Of a stretch of 33,882 nt of DNA, positions 1 through 8,283 are shown in pieces (the stretch's first letter is position 1; each line of letters starts with the position of its first letter). The position numbers and the translations under genes are program-made. The stretch lies in assembly GCA_019638185.1 (NCBI GenBank), contig JAHBUH010000034.1, forward strand, positions 1 to 33,882, in the 5' to 3' direction. Source of the DNA: Leadbetterella sp. GTDB taxonomy: Bacteria > Bacteroidota > Bacteroidia > Cytophagales > Spirosomataceae. The notes under the pieces were generated by a model. The model saw nothing but the letters and a program-made list of their open reading frames with translations. It was not told the origin of the DNA and ran no database searches.

Positions 1-582
1 TATATAAAATTTCGATATCTCTTTAATAAACAATGAATAGTCTTTCCTTAATTCGCTTATTCTAACAAAATAATTTTCTTCTCCATTATTACACAAATAG
101 TTGTACGGGTCTAGCTCTAAAAAGCTTTCTATAGCTTTACTATCTTTCAAAACACCTATATGCACAATTGTCTTCTCTTTAAAAGTCCAAATATATGAAG
201 ACAGATCATTTGTTCTCAATCTACTTTCCAGGTCTCTATAATCGTAACTGCCATCATCTCCATATCTAAAACAATCGGCATACCGATTGTCTAAATTCTC
301 AAATGTTGGTCTACCCAAATAAAATGATTGAAATATACACCCGTAACTATCCAAAGCCAGGAGTTGTGCAAGTTTCAAAATTGACGTTGGTGCTTTTTGT
401 ACATTCTTAGGTACAACAGGCTTAGTAAAAGCCGTATATTTCTCTAGACTCTCATTTACAGGGTAAATTTTAATTTCTTCAACATCAGGACCGCTAAAAT
501 ATTCTCTGTTAAGATCACGGGATACTAAATGTCCGAGTTCGTGAAAAAAACAACGACCAATTTCCTTAATGTTACTAGCCAT
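1..582 (-). CDS. Peptidase M41-like metalloprotease domain protein, truncated by window edge
   Basis: This reading frame begins with ATG at 582 and stays open for 194 codons to the window edge, so the C-terminus is missing. Residues 12-18 read FFHELGH, a zinc-metallopeptidase HExxH motif of the HExGH kind found in FtsH (M41) proteases. Residues 111-117 (GSYDYRD) resemble the M41 segment that supplies the third, Asp, metal ligand, and residues 71-90 resemble the hydrophobic helix between them. No AAA+ domain precedes the motif, so this would be a stand-alone protease domain. The gene is strongly AT-rich (about one third G+C by eye) while its neighbours are near 50 percent, and it lies beyond the 3' end of tRNA-Asn. 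Both facts suggest horizontal acquisition. The frame and the motif are seen directly; the M41 assignment is inference. Confidence 0.72.
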   Translation of the reverse strand, partial: MASNIKEIGRCFFHELGHLVSRDLNREYFSGPDVEEIKIYPVNESLEKYTAFTKPVVPKNVQKAPTSILKLAQLLALDSYGCIFQSFYLGRPTFENLDNRYADCFRYGDDGSYDYRDLESRLRTNDLSSYIWTFKEKTIVHIGVLKDSKAIESFLELDPYNYLCNNGEENYFVRISELRKDYSLFIKEISKFYI

Positions 583-610
583 AAATAATTACGAAATGAT
601 TATAGTAAAC

Positions 611-640
611 AAAAAAAGTGTGGCATTTCTACCACACTTT
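611..640 (-). terminator. Rho-independent terminator after tRNA-Asn
   Basis: A perfect 9-bp stem (615-623 with 632-640) encloses an 8-nt loop. Read on the minus strand it is followed by a run of seven T. It lies between the tRNA-Asn gene and the metalloprotease-like gene, so it would end the tRNA transcript. Confidence 0.8.
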
Positions 641-713
641 CCGGCACTTTTCGACGTGCGAATCTTTTTCTTTGTCTAACTTGCTGATTTTCAGCGTTTT
701 AAACATTTTCAAG

Positions 714-787
714 CTCCCGAAGCTGGGCTCGAACCAGCGACCCTCTGATTAACAGTCAGATGCTCTAACCGACTGAGCTATTCGGGA
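714..787 (-). tRNA. tRNA-Asn (anticodon GTT)
   Basis: The 74-nt cloverleaf folds fully. The acceptor stem TCCCGAA pairs with TTCGGGA, followed by discriminator G. The D arm is GCTCAGTCGGTTAGAGC, the anticodon stem TCTGA/TCAGA holds the loop CTGTTAA with anticodon GTT, and the T arm is GCTGG-TTCGAGC-CCAGC. CCA is not encoded. A matching promoter lies about 40 bp upstream and a terminator downstream. The 3' end faces the AT-rich gene at the left edge, the usual orientation for integration into a tRNA gene. Confidence 0.97.
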
Positions 788-826
788 ATTTCGTCAGGAG
801 TGTTACCTCTTTCTGAAATGGTGGTG

Positions 827-857
827 CAAAGGTAGAGTGATTTTTAATACCAGTCAA
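827..857 (-). promoter_or_regulatory. Bacteroidota-type promoter of tRNA-Asn
   Basis: On the minus strand TTGA (857-854) is followed after exactly 19 nt by TACCTTTG (834-827), matching the Bacteroidota -33/-7 pattern TTTG-N19-TAnnTTTG. The predicted start is about 30 nt before the mature tRNA 5' end. Confidence 0.75.
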
Positions 858-1016
858 GGGTTATCCTGAAAAAACATGGAAATTATTTACCCCGGGGCAG
901 GACATTTTAATCCACCGCCCGGTTTTCCGCAGCGTATCTGCTGCCCGCTACCCAAAACGCCGCAGGGGGAACAAAATCCTTTATCTCTCCCGAAAATCCA
1001 GTCCTCCGAAAAGCCA
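858..1016. other. Non-coding stretch, no gene recognised
   Basis: This is a fairly GC-rich intergenic segment between the tRNA promoter and the terminator of the small gene at 1074. It holds short inverted repeats (for example GCAGC/GCTGC near 930). An open frame through it (876-1109, plus) has a proline-rich, low-complexity translation, runs through the terminator hairpin, and looks spurious. Confidence 0.5.
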
Positions 1017-1049
1017 AAGAGCAGCTTCCTACCCAGGGAAACTGCTCTT
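1017..1049 (-). terminator. Terminator hairpin downstream of the 64-codon gene
   Basis: An 8-bp stem (1017-1024 with 1042-1049) continues inward, after a one-base mismatch, with a 4-bp TTCC/GGAA stem. The minus-strand sequence after it is only moderately T-rich. It lies 24 bp beyond the stop codon of the small minus-strand gene. Confidence 0.6.
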
Positions 1050-1073
1050 CGGGGGGTGATGTTCAGGAAAGTT

Positions 1074-1268
1074 TTACGCTGCAGACATTCTTCCGAATAC
1101 CCGGTTTAAAACCTTGATGTATATCTGGCCGAATTTGTCGTAGCACCACATCTGAAGATCTTTAATTTCATTGGGTAATAGTTCTCTGATTCCTTTTCGT
1201 AACTCTTTCTCAAACAGCACCTTGTCAAAACTCACTTTTTCTAAAATTACTTTGATATATTCTAACAT
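1074..1268 (-). CDS. Small conserved-looking protein of unknown function (64 aa)
   Basis: This is a short protein without a signal peptide or membrane segment. It is rich in Lys, Glu, Leu and Ile, with a likely helical N-terminal half (MLEYIKVILEKVSFDKVLFEKELRK) and a Cys/Trp pair near residue 41. I recall similar small hypothetical proteins in Cytophagales genomes but know no function. It is supported as a gene by a hairpin terminator just past its stop and by natural-looking composition. The upstream AT-rich gap (1269-1332) could hold a promoter: TATTTTCG on the minus strand, near 1306-1313, is a weak -7 candidate. Confidence 0.65.
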   Translation of the reverse strand: MLEYIKVILEKVSFDKVLFEKELRKGIRELLPNEIKDLQMWCYDKFGQIYIKVLNRVFGRMSAA

Positions 1269-1332
1269 AATTATAGAGTATTTAAGTGTATAACATGATA
1301 ACGAAAATACGCAAAAAAATATTAGAAAAGTA

Positions 1333-2568
1333 TCAAAAATTGACCAGACTTTTTTCGAGAACGTCTTCCAGGTTTTTTTTCTCCTGAAAGAGCTCTAAAA
1401 GGCGTGCCAGAACTTCCTCTACTACGGCATCCGGGCAGGACGCCCCGCAGGTTAGGATGATCTTTGGACGGCTTGATTCCGGCAGATAATCTCCCGAAAT
1501 CACTTCTTTCCCCTGGTGAATGTCATAGTGGATAATCTCTCTTTCCGACAGGATGCCCGCCGCTGATTTGATGAAATAGGTAGGGATCTTCTGTTCCAGC
1601 AGCTCCACCAGGTGAGTGGTGTTAGAGCTGTTATAGCCGCCTACCACAATGGCCAGGTCAGCGTCTTCATCCATTAACGCATAGGTAGCATCCTGGTTAT
1701 CGTTAGTAGCGTAACACAGGGTGTCTTTGGTGCTGGCAAAATGTTGCGAAACACTGCTTTCATCCAGCCCGTACAGGTTCACCAGCTCTTCTTTCAGGTA
1801 GTTAGCGATCTCCTGGGTTTCTGAAGCCAGCATAGTGGTCTGGTTAACTACCCCCAGTTTTACCAGGTGCTCTTCCGGGTCAAAACCCTCGGAATACCGG
1901 CCTTCAAAACGCCGGTAAAATTCTTCTTTCGGCTTTTCTTTCCGGATAAAGGCCGCCAGTTCACGGGCTTCCCGGATGTCTTTAATGACCACGGTATTGG
2001 CCTGGGAGGTACTGTGCGAAAACGTGGCCCGGGTTTCCTCGTGGTTAGGCTTGCCGTGCACCACCACCGTGTATCCTCTTTCGCCAATCTGGTTAGCCCG
2101 GTTCCATACCTTCTCCACAAACGGGCAGGTGGTATCATACCGGTAGGGGTCAATGCCCCGGGATGACAGCTCGGCCTGGATCTCCAGCGTGGTTCCGAAA
2201 GCCGGTACGATCACGATATCTTCTGAATTCAGCGTCTCAAAGTCGATCAGCCGGTTCCCGCGCGTATCCATCAGGAACTGCACCCCTTCTGACAGGAGAT
2301 CCGCGTTTACATCCGGGTTATGGATCATTTCGCTCAACAGGAAGACCCGTCTGCCCCGGTTCTCGTTTAAAGTCCGGTAGGCGATCTCCACCGCATTCTC
2401 CACCCCGTAGCAAAAACCGAAATGGCGGGCGATCAGGATGGTCAGTCTTTCAAATTCCAGTACGGTGGGCTTAAAGTTCCTCTTTAGCTTGTCCTTTGTC
2501 CTCCGGGTCTCCTTGATCACTGAAATTACCGGGCTTTTATACTTTACCGGAATATCAAATGTCTTCAT
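1333..2568 (-). CDS. ispH: 4-hydroxy-3-methylbut-2-enyl diphosphate reductase (long form)
   Basis: This is the last enzyme of the non-mevalonate isoprenoid pathway. It is an iron-sulfur protein that reduces HMBPP to IPP and DMAPP in the cytoplasm. The three cluster cysteines are visible as C53 (GFCYGVENA), C148 (TTCPFVEKVW) and C285 (DTLCYATNDNQ). The HEE segment at 176-178 carries the proton-relay Glu. At 411 aa it is about 95 residues longer than E. coli IspH. It has an N-terminal extension of about 40 residues and an insertion around 205-240, like the forms of cyanobacteria, plants and other Bacteroidota. The C-terminal CGASCPD adds two further cysteines (374, 378). It is transcribed alone and is divergent from the Wzi/RemB-like gene. 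Confidence 0.96.
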   Translation of the reverse strand: MKTFDIPVKYKSPVISVIKETRRTKDKLKRNFKPTVLEFERLTILIARHFGFCYGVENAVEIAYRTLNENRGRRVFLLSEMIHNPDVNADLLSEGVQFLMDTRGNRLIDFETLNSEDIVIVPAFGTTLEIQAELSSRGIDPYRYDTTCPFVEKVWNRANQIGERGYTVVVHGKPNHEETRATFSHSTSQANTVVIKDIREARELAAFIRKEKPKEEFYRRFEGRYSEGFDPEEHLVKLGVVNQTTMLASETQEIANYLKEELVNLYGLDESSVSQHFASTKDTLCYATNDNQDATYALMDEDADLAIVVGGYNSSNTTHLVELLEQKIPTYFIKSAAGILSEREIIHYDIHQGKEVISGDYLPESSRPKIILTCGASCPDAVVEEVLARLLELFQEKKNLEDVLEKSLVNF

Positions 2569-2620
2569 TGCTGCTCAAACATTACTCATTTTCAAAACCC
2601 GGCTGTTTCAGGCTTTGTTC

Positions 2621-2628
2621 CAAAATTA
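2621..2628 (-). promoter_or_regulatory. Likely -7 element of the ispH promoter
   Basis: TAATTTTG on the minus strand matches TAnnTTTG and lies about 52 bp upstream of the ispH start codon. No good -33 TTTG is seen at 19-20 bp, so the call is moderate. Confidence 0.45.
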
Positions 2629-2701
2629 TGGAAATATTCGCATGGGAGCATTCCATTTATGATTAATTTCGCATTTCAAGCGTAAAATACAGCAACGGTT
2701 A

Positions 2702-4390
2702 ATGGTCAAAAGACTGCTTTTATCACTTCTGGTCTTCGGAATAAATTATGGCTTCTCTCAAAGTTCATTTATACCGCTGAATCATGACTCCGAATACTTC
2801 CTGGACAGGATAGAAGTAAAGACCGGCCGGCTTTCCAATGAATTTCACAGCACGGTTCACCCTTTCTCCCGCGAAGCTGTAAGTAAATACCTGGCGGGAC
2901 TGAACTCGGGCGAATATTACAGGCTTTCGTATACCGACAGGCGGAATATTGAGTTTATGAAGCAGGACAACTGGGAGTTTTTTGACAACGACTCACTTCT
3001 GGCCAGCAAAAAACCCCTCCTGAAACACCTCTTCCGCCAGAAATCTGATTTTTTACATTATAAAAATGATGATTTTGACGTCCACGCCTCTCCTATCCTT
3101 TCCCTGTACCAGGGCTCTGACTCGGAGTATGGCGACCTGGAAAAACGAACGGTCTTTAATAACACCCGGGGGGTGGAGATCCGGGCGCGGATCAACCGCA
3201 AAATCGGGTTTTACACGATGCTGACCGATAACATCACTATGCCGGATAATTATCGCGTGAATTATTTTAACCAGCAGATGGCGTTTCCCTATGAGTCTTT
3301 TATCAAGATCACGGATGACGACAGCACCCGGCTGCGGCTCAATTATTTCCAGGCCCTGGGTTATTTTACCTTTAAGCCGGTGAAAAGCCTGCAGCTGACT
3401 TTTGGCCACGACAAAAATTTTATAGGAAGCGGGGTGCGTTCCCTGATCCTGAGCGACTTCAGCGCGCCTTACCTTCAGCTGAGGATGGATCTGCGCCTGG
3501 GCCGGTTCCAGTACCAGAATATTTTCGGGCAGATGACGAACCGCCAGATCGAAACGGTGCCTTTCAGCCAGGAAACCCACCGCCCTAAATACATGGCATT
3601 CCACCACCTGAATGCCAATATCACCAAAAACCTGAACATCGGGATTTTTGAAAGTGTGATGTTTGGGAACCGAAAGATAGGTTTTGACCCGAATTACGTG
3701 AACCCGGTGATTTTTTACCGTTTCATAGAAGGCTACCTGGGCAGCTCTGATAACGCCATAGTGGGGGCCGACTTCAAATGGAACCTCTGGAAGGCCGTCA
3801 GCCTGTACGGCCAGTATATCCTGGATGAGTTTAATAAGGTAGAGTACAAAAAAGATAACTGGTGGGCCAGGAAATACGGCTGGCAGCTCGGGGCTAAGTA
3901 CATGGATGTGCTGGGCATTAACGGCCTGGACCTCCAGGTGGAGCATAACCGGGTGCGGCCTTATACCTACTCTCACTTTTCCACCTATTCCAGTTTTGTG
4001 AATTATGACCTGCCCGTAGCCCACCCCCTGGGCGCTAATTTCACGGAAAGCATAGCCATATTGCGTTACCAGCCTACCCAAAAAATGCAGATCAAAGTGA
4101 TGGGCTCCATCGCCACGAAAGGGATGGATACGGACAGCACCAATTACGGCGGTGATATCCGGAAGATCAATATCTATAACCGGCCTCATGACTATGGTGT
4201 AGAACAGGGGCAGGGTTTCAGTAACCGCATTTCTTTCCTCGAAGCGCGGGTGTCGTATATGCTTTGGCACAACATCAGCGGAGACCTTATTTACAGAATG
4301 CGGAAAGATTCCTTTGTAAAAGACGCACAGGAGAATATCTTTACGGTAGGATTGCGGTGGAACTTCCCCTATAGATCCTATCTATTTTAA
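2702..4390 (+). CDS. Outer-membrane beta-barrel protein, Wzi/RemB-like
   Basis: The 562-aa protein has a signal peptide (residues 1-19, MVKRLLLSLLVFGINYGFSQ). The rest is rich in alternating aromatic/polar strands typical of an outer-membrane barrel, and the C-terminus is aromatic (PYRSYLF). The segment around residues 238-260 (FGHDKNFIGSGVRSLILSDF) resembles the conserved core of the capsule-assembly Wzi family and of RemB, a mobile surface protein of gliding Flavobacterium. Either capsule anchoring or a gliding-associated role is possible; the sequence does not decide. ruvB starts 15 bp downstream, so the two are probably cotranscribed. A long antisense frame inside it (3053-4270) is judged a shadow. 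Confidence 0.7.
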   Translation: MVKRLLLSLLVFGINYGFSQSSFIPLNHDSEYFLDRIEVKTGRLSNEFHSTVHPFSREAVSKYLAGLNSGEYYRLSYTDRRNIEFMKQDNWEFFDNDSLLASKKPLLKHLFRQKSDFLHYKNDDFDVHASPILSLYQGSDSEYGDLEKRTVFNNTRGVEIRARINRKIGFYTMLTDNITMPDNYRVNYFNQQMAFPYESFIKITDDDSTRLRLNYFQALGYFTFKPVKSLQLTFGHDKNFIGSGVRSLILSDFSAPYLQLRMDLRLGRFQYQNIFGQMTNRQIETVPFSQETHRPKYMAFHHLNANITKNLNIGIFESVMFGNRKIGFDPNYVNPVIFYRFIEGYLGSSDNAIVGADFKWNLWKAVSLYGQYILDEFNKVEYKKDNWWARKYGWQLGAKYMDVLGINGLDLQVEHNRVRPYTYSHFSTYSSFVNYDLPVAHPLGANFTESIAILRYQPTQKMQIKVMGSIATKGMDTDSTNYGGDIRKINIYNRPHDYGVEQGQGFSNRISFLEARVSYMLWHNISGDLIYRMRKDSFVKDAQENIFTVGLRWNFPYRSYLF

Positions 4391-4405
4391 CCCGTAGCAT
4401 AAAAG

Positions 4406-5431
4406 ATGAGACAGGATTTTCTTTCGGGCAACAGCGAGCAGCTCTCCTCCCGTGACAGGGAGGTGGAGAAGGCATTGCGTCCCCTCAGCTTTGATGATTT
4501 CTCGGGTCAGGACAAGATCCTGGAAAACCTGAAGATCTTTGTGGCTGCGGCCCGCATGCGAAACGAGTCCCTGGATCACGTGCTGCTGCACGGCCCTCCG
4601 GGTCTGGGGAAAACCACGCTGTCGCACATTATAGCTAACGAGCTCGGTGCCAGCCTAAAGATCACTTCCGGCCCGGTGCTGGATAAACCCAGCGACCTGG
4701 CCGGCCTGCTGACCTCACTGGAAGCCAATGACGTGCTCTTTATCGATGAGATTCACCGGCTGAACCCCATTGTGGAGGAATACCTGTACTCCGCCATGGA
4801 AGATTACAAGATCGATATCATGCTGGACAGCGGCCCCAATGCCCGCAGCGTGCAGATCGGGCTGAATCCTTTCACACTGATAGGAGCTACTACCCGTTCG
4901 GGCCTGCTGACCTCCCCGCTGCGTGCGCGTTTCGGCATTAATTCCCGCCTGGAATATTACGATGCGCAGCTGCTGAGCCGCATCCTGGTGCGCTCGGCCG
5001 GCATTCTGAATACACCTATTGAGGAAAACGGCGCCTATGAGATCGCCCGGCGTAGCCGCGGTACGCCGCGTATTGCCAATAACCTGCTGCGGCGTACGCG
5101 TGATTTCGCCCAGGTAAAGGGAAAAGGTATCATTACGGTAGAAATAGCCCAGCTGGCCCTTTCGGCCCTGGATGTGGACCAGGACGGCCTGGACGACATG
5201 GATAACCGTATCCTCAGCACCATCATTGAGAAGTTTAAAGGCGGGCCTGTGGGGCTGAGCACCATTGCCACTGCCGTAGGCGAAGAAGCCGAGACCATTG
5301 AGGAGGTTTATGAGCCCTTCCTGATCCAGGAGGGTTTCCTGAAACGTACGGCGCGTGGACGCGAAGCCACCGAAAAGGCCTACAAGCACCTGAACATTGT
5401 ACCCAAATACCGGACCGGGGAATTATTTTAA
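4406..5431 (+). CDS. ruvB: Holliday junction branch-migration helicase RuvB
   Basis: RuvB is the AAA+ motor that drives branch migration of Holliday junctions with RuvA and RuvC. The 341-aa length is standard. Walker A is GPPGLGKTT (63-71), Walker B is LFIDEIH (111-117), and the arginine-finger/sensor segment is [18 protein letters not shown]. The C-terminal winged-helix domain includes GPVGLSTIA. It lies 15 bp after the outer-membrane protein gene and converges on tsf; no ruvA or ruvC is present in the window. Confidence 0.97.
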   Translation: MRQDFLSGNSEQLSSRDREVEKALRPLSFDDFSGQDKILENLKIFVAAARMRNESLDHVLLHGPPGLGKTTLSHIIANELGASLKITSGPVLDKPSDLAGLLTSLEANDVLFIDEIHRLNPIVEEYLYSAMEDYKIDIMLDSGPNARSVQIGLNPFTLIGATTRSGLLTSPLRARFGINSRLEYYDAQLLSRILVRSAGILNTPIEENGAYEIARRSRGTPRIANNLLRRTRDFAQVKGKGIITVEIAQLALSALDVDQDGLDDMDNRILSTIIEKFKGGPVGLSTIATAVGEEAETIEEVYEPFLIQEGFLKRTARGREATEKAYKHLNIVPKYRTGELF

Positions 5432-5474
5432 GTTCCCGGCAGCTACGCTGGCTGGAATCCTATATTTCCTTAAC

Positions 5475-5510
5475 AAAAAAAAGTCCGGAAGGTTTTCACC
5501 TCCCGGACTT
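5475..5510 (-). terminator. Terminator of the rplM-tsf operon
   Basis: An 8-bp stem (5481-5488 with 5503-5510) continues inward with a GGT/ACC stem. On the minus strand it is followed by a run of eight T. It lies about 23 bp beyond the tsf stop. In the plus direction it could also weakly end ruvB transcripts. Confidence 0.85.
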
Positions 5511-5532
5511 CCGTTTATAAGATGGAATCGGA

Positions 5533-6366
5533 TCAGCCGATCGCAATTCTCTTGAAAGAAGCTATTTTCAGGCCTTTTACGGTCTTATCCAGCAGCTGAG
5601 CGATAGTCAGTGAAGGATCTTTCACAAACTCCTGGTTCAGCAGGGTTTGCTCTTTGTAAAACTTATTCAGTTTACCCAGGGCAATTTTCTCCAGCATAGC
5701 TTCCGGCTTACCTTCTGCTCTGGCCTGCTCTTTACCGATCTCGATTTCTTTTTCCACGATGGCCGGATCCACATCGTCTTTATCCAGACCTACCGGCTTC
5801 ATAGCCACGATCTGCATACCTACGTCTTTACCCAGTTCAGCTACATCAGCACCACCCGTACCGGTGAAGGCTACGATACCCGCAGCTTTCCTGTTCGAGT
5901 GAACGTAAGAAGCTACCTGGTCGCCTTCCACGTGTGCAAACGCGCTGATCACGATCTTCTCACCGATCTTACCTACCAGTTCCGTGATGTTTTCCTGTAC
6001 CGACTGGCCATTTTCCAGATTAGCCGCCAGGAGAGCGTCCGTATCTTTGATATCGCCGGCTACAGCAGCTTTCAGGATACCGTTAGCCAGGTTTTTAAAG
6101 TCGTCTACGTTAGATACCGGCTCAGTTTCACAAGCCAGGGCTACCACTTTCACGCTTTTGCCGTCGGCCGCTGTTTCTACCAGCACCAGTCCTTCTGAAG
6201 TTTCGTTATCCGCACGTTTCGCGGCCACTTTCTGACCTGCTTTTCTTAATATTTCTACGGCTTTGTCAAAATCTCCTTCTGCTTCGGTCAGGGCCTTTTT
6301 ACAATCCATCATTCCGGCTCCGGTTAATTGACGCAGCTTATTTACGTCAGCAGCTGTAATACTCAT
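5533..6366 (-). CDS. tsf: Translation elongation factor Ts
   Basis: EF-Ts is the nucleotide-exchange factor for EF-Tu. The N-terminal signature (LRQLTGAGMMDCKKAL, residues 11-26) and the 277-aa length fit the family. It is the last gene of the rplM-rpsI-rpsB-tsf operon and lies 98 bp after rpsB with a strong hairpin in the gap. A terminator follows. Confidence 0.97.
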   Translation of the reverse strand: MSITAADVNKLRQLTGAGMMDCKKALTEAEGDFDKAVEILRKAGQKVAAKRADNETSEGLVLVETAADGKSVKVVALACETEPVSNVDDFKNLANGILKAAVAGDIKDTDALLAANLENGQSVQENITELVGKIGEKIVISAFAHVEGDQVASYVHSNRKAAGIVAFTGTGGADVAELGKDVGMQIVAMKPVGLDKDDVDPAIVEKEIEIGKEQARAEGKPEAMLEKIALGKLNKFYKEQTLLNQEFVKDPSLTIAQLLDKTVKGLKIASFKRIAIG

Positions 6367-6415
6367 TTTTCTTTATCTTTTTGTTAAAAAATTGATCGTA
6401 ATTGGATTAAATACA

Positions 6416-6446
6416 CGACAGCCCAAAGCGATGCTTCGGGCTGTCG
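6416..6446 (-). other. Strong hairpin between rpsB and tsf
   Basis: Fourteen base pairs (6416-6429 with 6433-6446, including one G-T wobble) close a 3-nt loop. No T-run follows on the minus strand, so it is a poor intrinsic terminator. It may instead be an RNA processing or stability element, or a partial attenuator, setting the ratio of S2 to EF-Ts. Confidence 0.6.
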
Positions 6447-6464
6447 GATGCGAAGCAAAATATT

Positions 6465-7340
6465 TTATGCTTCAGCCTCTTCTTCTGATGAAGCCTCTGC
6501 GGCAGGTGCCACCTCTTCATCTGAAGCCTCATCGGCTGTTTTCAAACGCTTTCTTTTACCGCTGTCTTCTCTTCCTACCACTTCTTTAGCCGTATCTACA
6601 GCTCTTTTGGCATCTTCCTCCTCTTGCAGAGCGGCGTTTTCTTTATCGGTTTTTCTTTCCAGGATACCTTCCTCGATAGCCTTACCGATGGCCAGTGTGA
6701 TCAGGGAGATCGACTTGTAGGCGTCATCGTTAGCCGGGATAGCGTAGTCTACCAGCTCAGGGTTTGAGTTAGTATCACACATCGCCACTACCGGAATACC
6801 CAGCCTTTTCGCTTCAGCTATGGCCAGGTGCTCTCTTTTGATATCCACCACGAAAATCGCTGCAGGAAGTCTGCTCAGGTCGGCTACACCGCCTAACAGT
6901 CTTTCCAGCTTGCCTTTTTCTCTTCCCAGCATCAGCTTTTCTCTTTTCGCTATGTTTTTAGCTGTCTCTTCATCGCCCAGCATTCTTTCAATGTTAGAAA
7001 GTTTTTTCAGCGATTTCTTGATGGTAGTAAAGTTAGTCAGCATACCACCCAGCCATCTTTCGGTCACGAAAGGCATTTTAAGACGCTTCGCTTCTTCCGA
7101 AACGATTTCCTGCGCCTGCTTTTTAGTAGCCACAAACATCACTTTACGGCCGGAACGAACCACACCTTTCAGGAAAGCCTGAGCGGTCTGAAGTGATTCT
7201 AACGACTGGTTAAGGTCGATGATGTGAATACCGTTCTTCTCCATAAAGATGTATGGAGCCATTCTTGGGTCCCACTTACGGGTAAGGTGACCAAAGTGTA
7301 CGCCTGCGTCCAGCAGGTCTTTGTATTGAACTTGTGCCAT
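6465..7340 (-). CDS. rpsB: 30S ribosomal protein S2
   Basis: This is a small-subunit ribosomal protein. The start MAQVQYKDLLDAGVHFGHLTRKWDPRM and the core (RWLGGMLTNFTTIKKS; VVAMCDTNSNPELVDYAIPANDDA) are clearly S2. At 291 aa it is about 50 residues longer than E. coli S2 because of a charged tail with a basic patch (GKRKRLK) followed by a Glu/Ala-rich, probably disordered end. It sits between rpsI (80-bp gap) and tsf, the usual rpsB-tsf pairing. Confidence 0.97.
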   Translation of the reverse strand: MAQVQYKDLLDAGVHFGHLTRKWDPRMAPYIFMEKNGIHIIDLNQSLESLQTAQAFLKGVVRSGRKVMFVATKKQAQEIVSEEAKRLKMPFVTERWLGGMLTNFTTIKKSLKKLSNIERMLGDEETAKNIAKREKLMLGREKGKLERLLGGVADLSRLPAAIFVVDIKREHLAIAEAKRLGIPVVAMCDTNSNPELVDYAIPANDDAYKSISLITLAIGKAIEEGILERKTDKENAALQEEEDAKRAVDTAKEVVGREDSGKRKRLKTADEASDEEVAPAAEASSEEEAEA

Positions 7341-7420
7341 TTGATAAGTTTAAAATGTATATAAAATATAAAATAAGCAGCACAGGGCATCGGGCACGAT
7401 AAGCCCTGTCTGGACAAATA

Positions 7421-7807
7421 TTAACGTTTAGAGAACTGGAATCTCTTACGGGCCTTGGCTCTACCGTATTTCTTACGTTCCACCATTCTGGAATCCCGGG
7501 TAAGGAAGCCTTCTTTCTTCAGCGGCGGACGGTTTTCCGTATCCACTTCACAAAGCGCTCTGGAGATCGCCATCCGTACGGCTTCCGCCTGTCCGGCAAT
7601 ACCCCCGCCTCTCACGTTTACTTTCACGTCAAACTTGCCTTCACCGTTTACCAGTCCGAAAGGCTGGTTCAGGATGATCTGAAGTACTTCTGTAGGAAAA
7701 TAATCCGATGATTTACGGCCGTTTACAGTCATCTCGCCTTTGCCCGAAGTAAGATAGATACGGGCCACGGCTGTTTTTCTTCTACCTACGGTATTGATTA
7801 CCTGCAT
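7421..7807 (-). CDS. rpsI: 30S ribosomal protein S9
   Basis: At 128 aa it has the typical N-terminus (GRRKTAVARIYL), the glycine-rich GGGIAGQAEAVR segment and the basic C-terminal tail ending KRFQFSKR, which reaches the P-site tRNA in ribosomes. It lies 32 bp after rplM, the classical L13-S9 pair. Confidence 0.97.
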   Translation of the reverse strand: MQVINTVGRRKTAVARIYLTSGKGEMTVNGRKSSDYFPTEVLQIILNQPFGLVNGEGKFDVKVNVRGGGIAGQAEAVRMAISRALCEVDTENRPPLKKEGFLTRDSRMVERKKYGRAKARKRFQFSKR

Positions 7808-7839
7808 GTTATATTAAAAATTTTTAACGTTCTGAATAA

Positions 7840-8283
7840 TTAAAGTTCTACTGGGGTAGGGTTTTGTGCCTGGTGAGGATGCTCCGCGCCTTCGTACACG
7901 TACAGGTTTCTGTACAGCTTGCTGCCCAGCCTGTTTTTAGGAAGCATACCTTTAATGGCCATTTCCACTACTTTTCTACCGTCTTTCGCGAAAAGCTCCT
8001 TAGGCGTAGCGAAACGCTGTCCGCCGGGATGTCCGGTGTGACGGGTATAGACTTTATCCGTTAGTTTTTTGCCCGTCAAACGTACCTTTTCAGCGTTAAT
8101 CACGATCACGTTATCTCCGCAATCCACGTTGGGAGTATATGAGGTCTTGTTTTTACCGGTCAGGATATTTACTACCTGGCTGGAAAAACGACCTAACACC
8201 TGGTTACTGGCATCTACTACTACCCAGTTTTTTTCTACAGTCTGACGGTTAGCTGATACCGTCCTATAACTTAGTTGATCCAC
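7840..8283 (-). CDS. rplM: 50S ribosomal protein L13
   Basis: At 147 aa it has the L13 hallmarks WVVVDASNQVLGRFSS, the HTGHPGG motif and GMLPKNRLG. It is the first gene of the rplM-rpsI-rpsB-tsf operon. A consensus promoter lies about 210 bp upstream, leaving a leader long enough for autogenous control. Confidence 0.97.
   Translation of the reverse strand: MDQLSYRTVSANRQTVEKNWVVVDASNQVLGRFSSQVVNILTGKNKTSYTPNVDCGDNVIVINAEKVRLTGKKLTDKVYTRHTGHPGGQRFATPKELFAKDGRKVVEMAIKGMLPKNRLGSKLYRNLYVYEGAEHPHQAQNPTPVEL

Noticed and set aside
641-713. Possible attachment-site core beside the tRNA-Asn 3' end
   Set aside because: No duplicate of the tRNA 3' end or integrase gene is visible in the window; the idea is kept only as part of the left-edge finding.
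876-1109. 77-codon plus-strand frame near the tRNA promoter
   Set aside because: It is proline-rich without family resemblance, crosses the terminator hairpin at 1017-1049 and overlaps the better-supported small gene on the other strand.
3053-4270. 405-codon open frame antisense to the Wzi/RemB-like gene
   Set aside because: Its translation is rich in His, Val, Pro and Arg with no domain, and it lies wholly inside a well-supported gene. It is a by-product of codon use in the sense strand.
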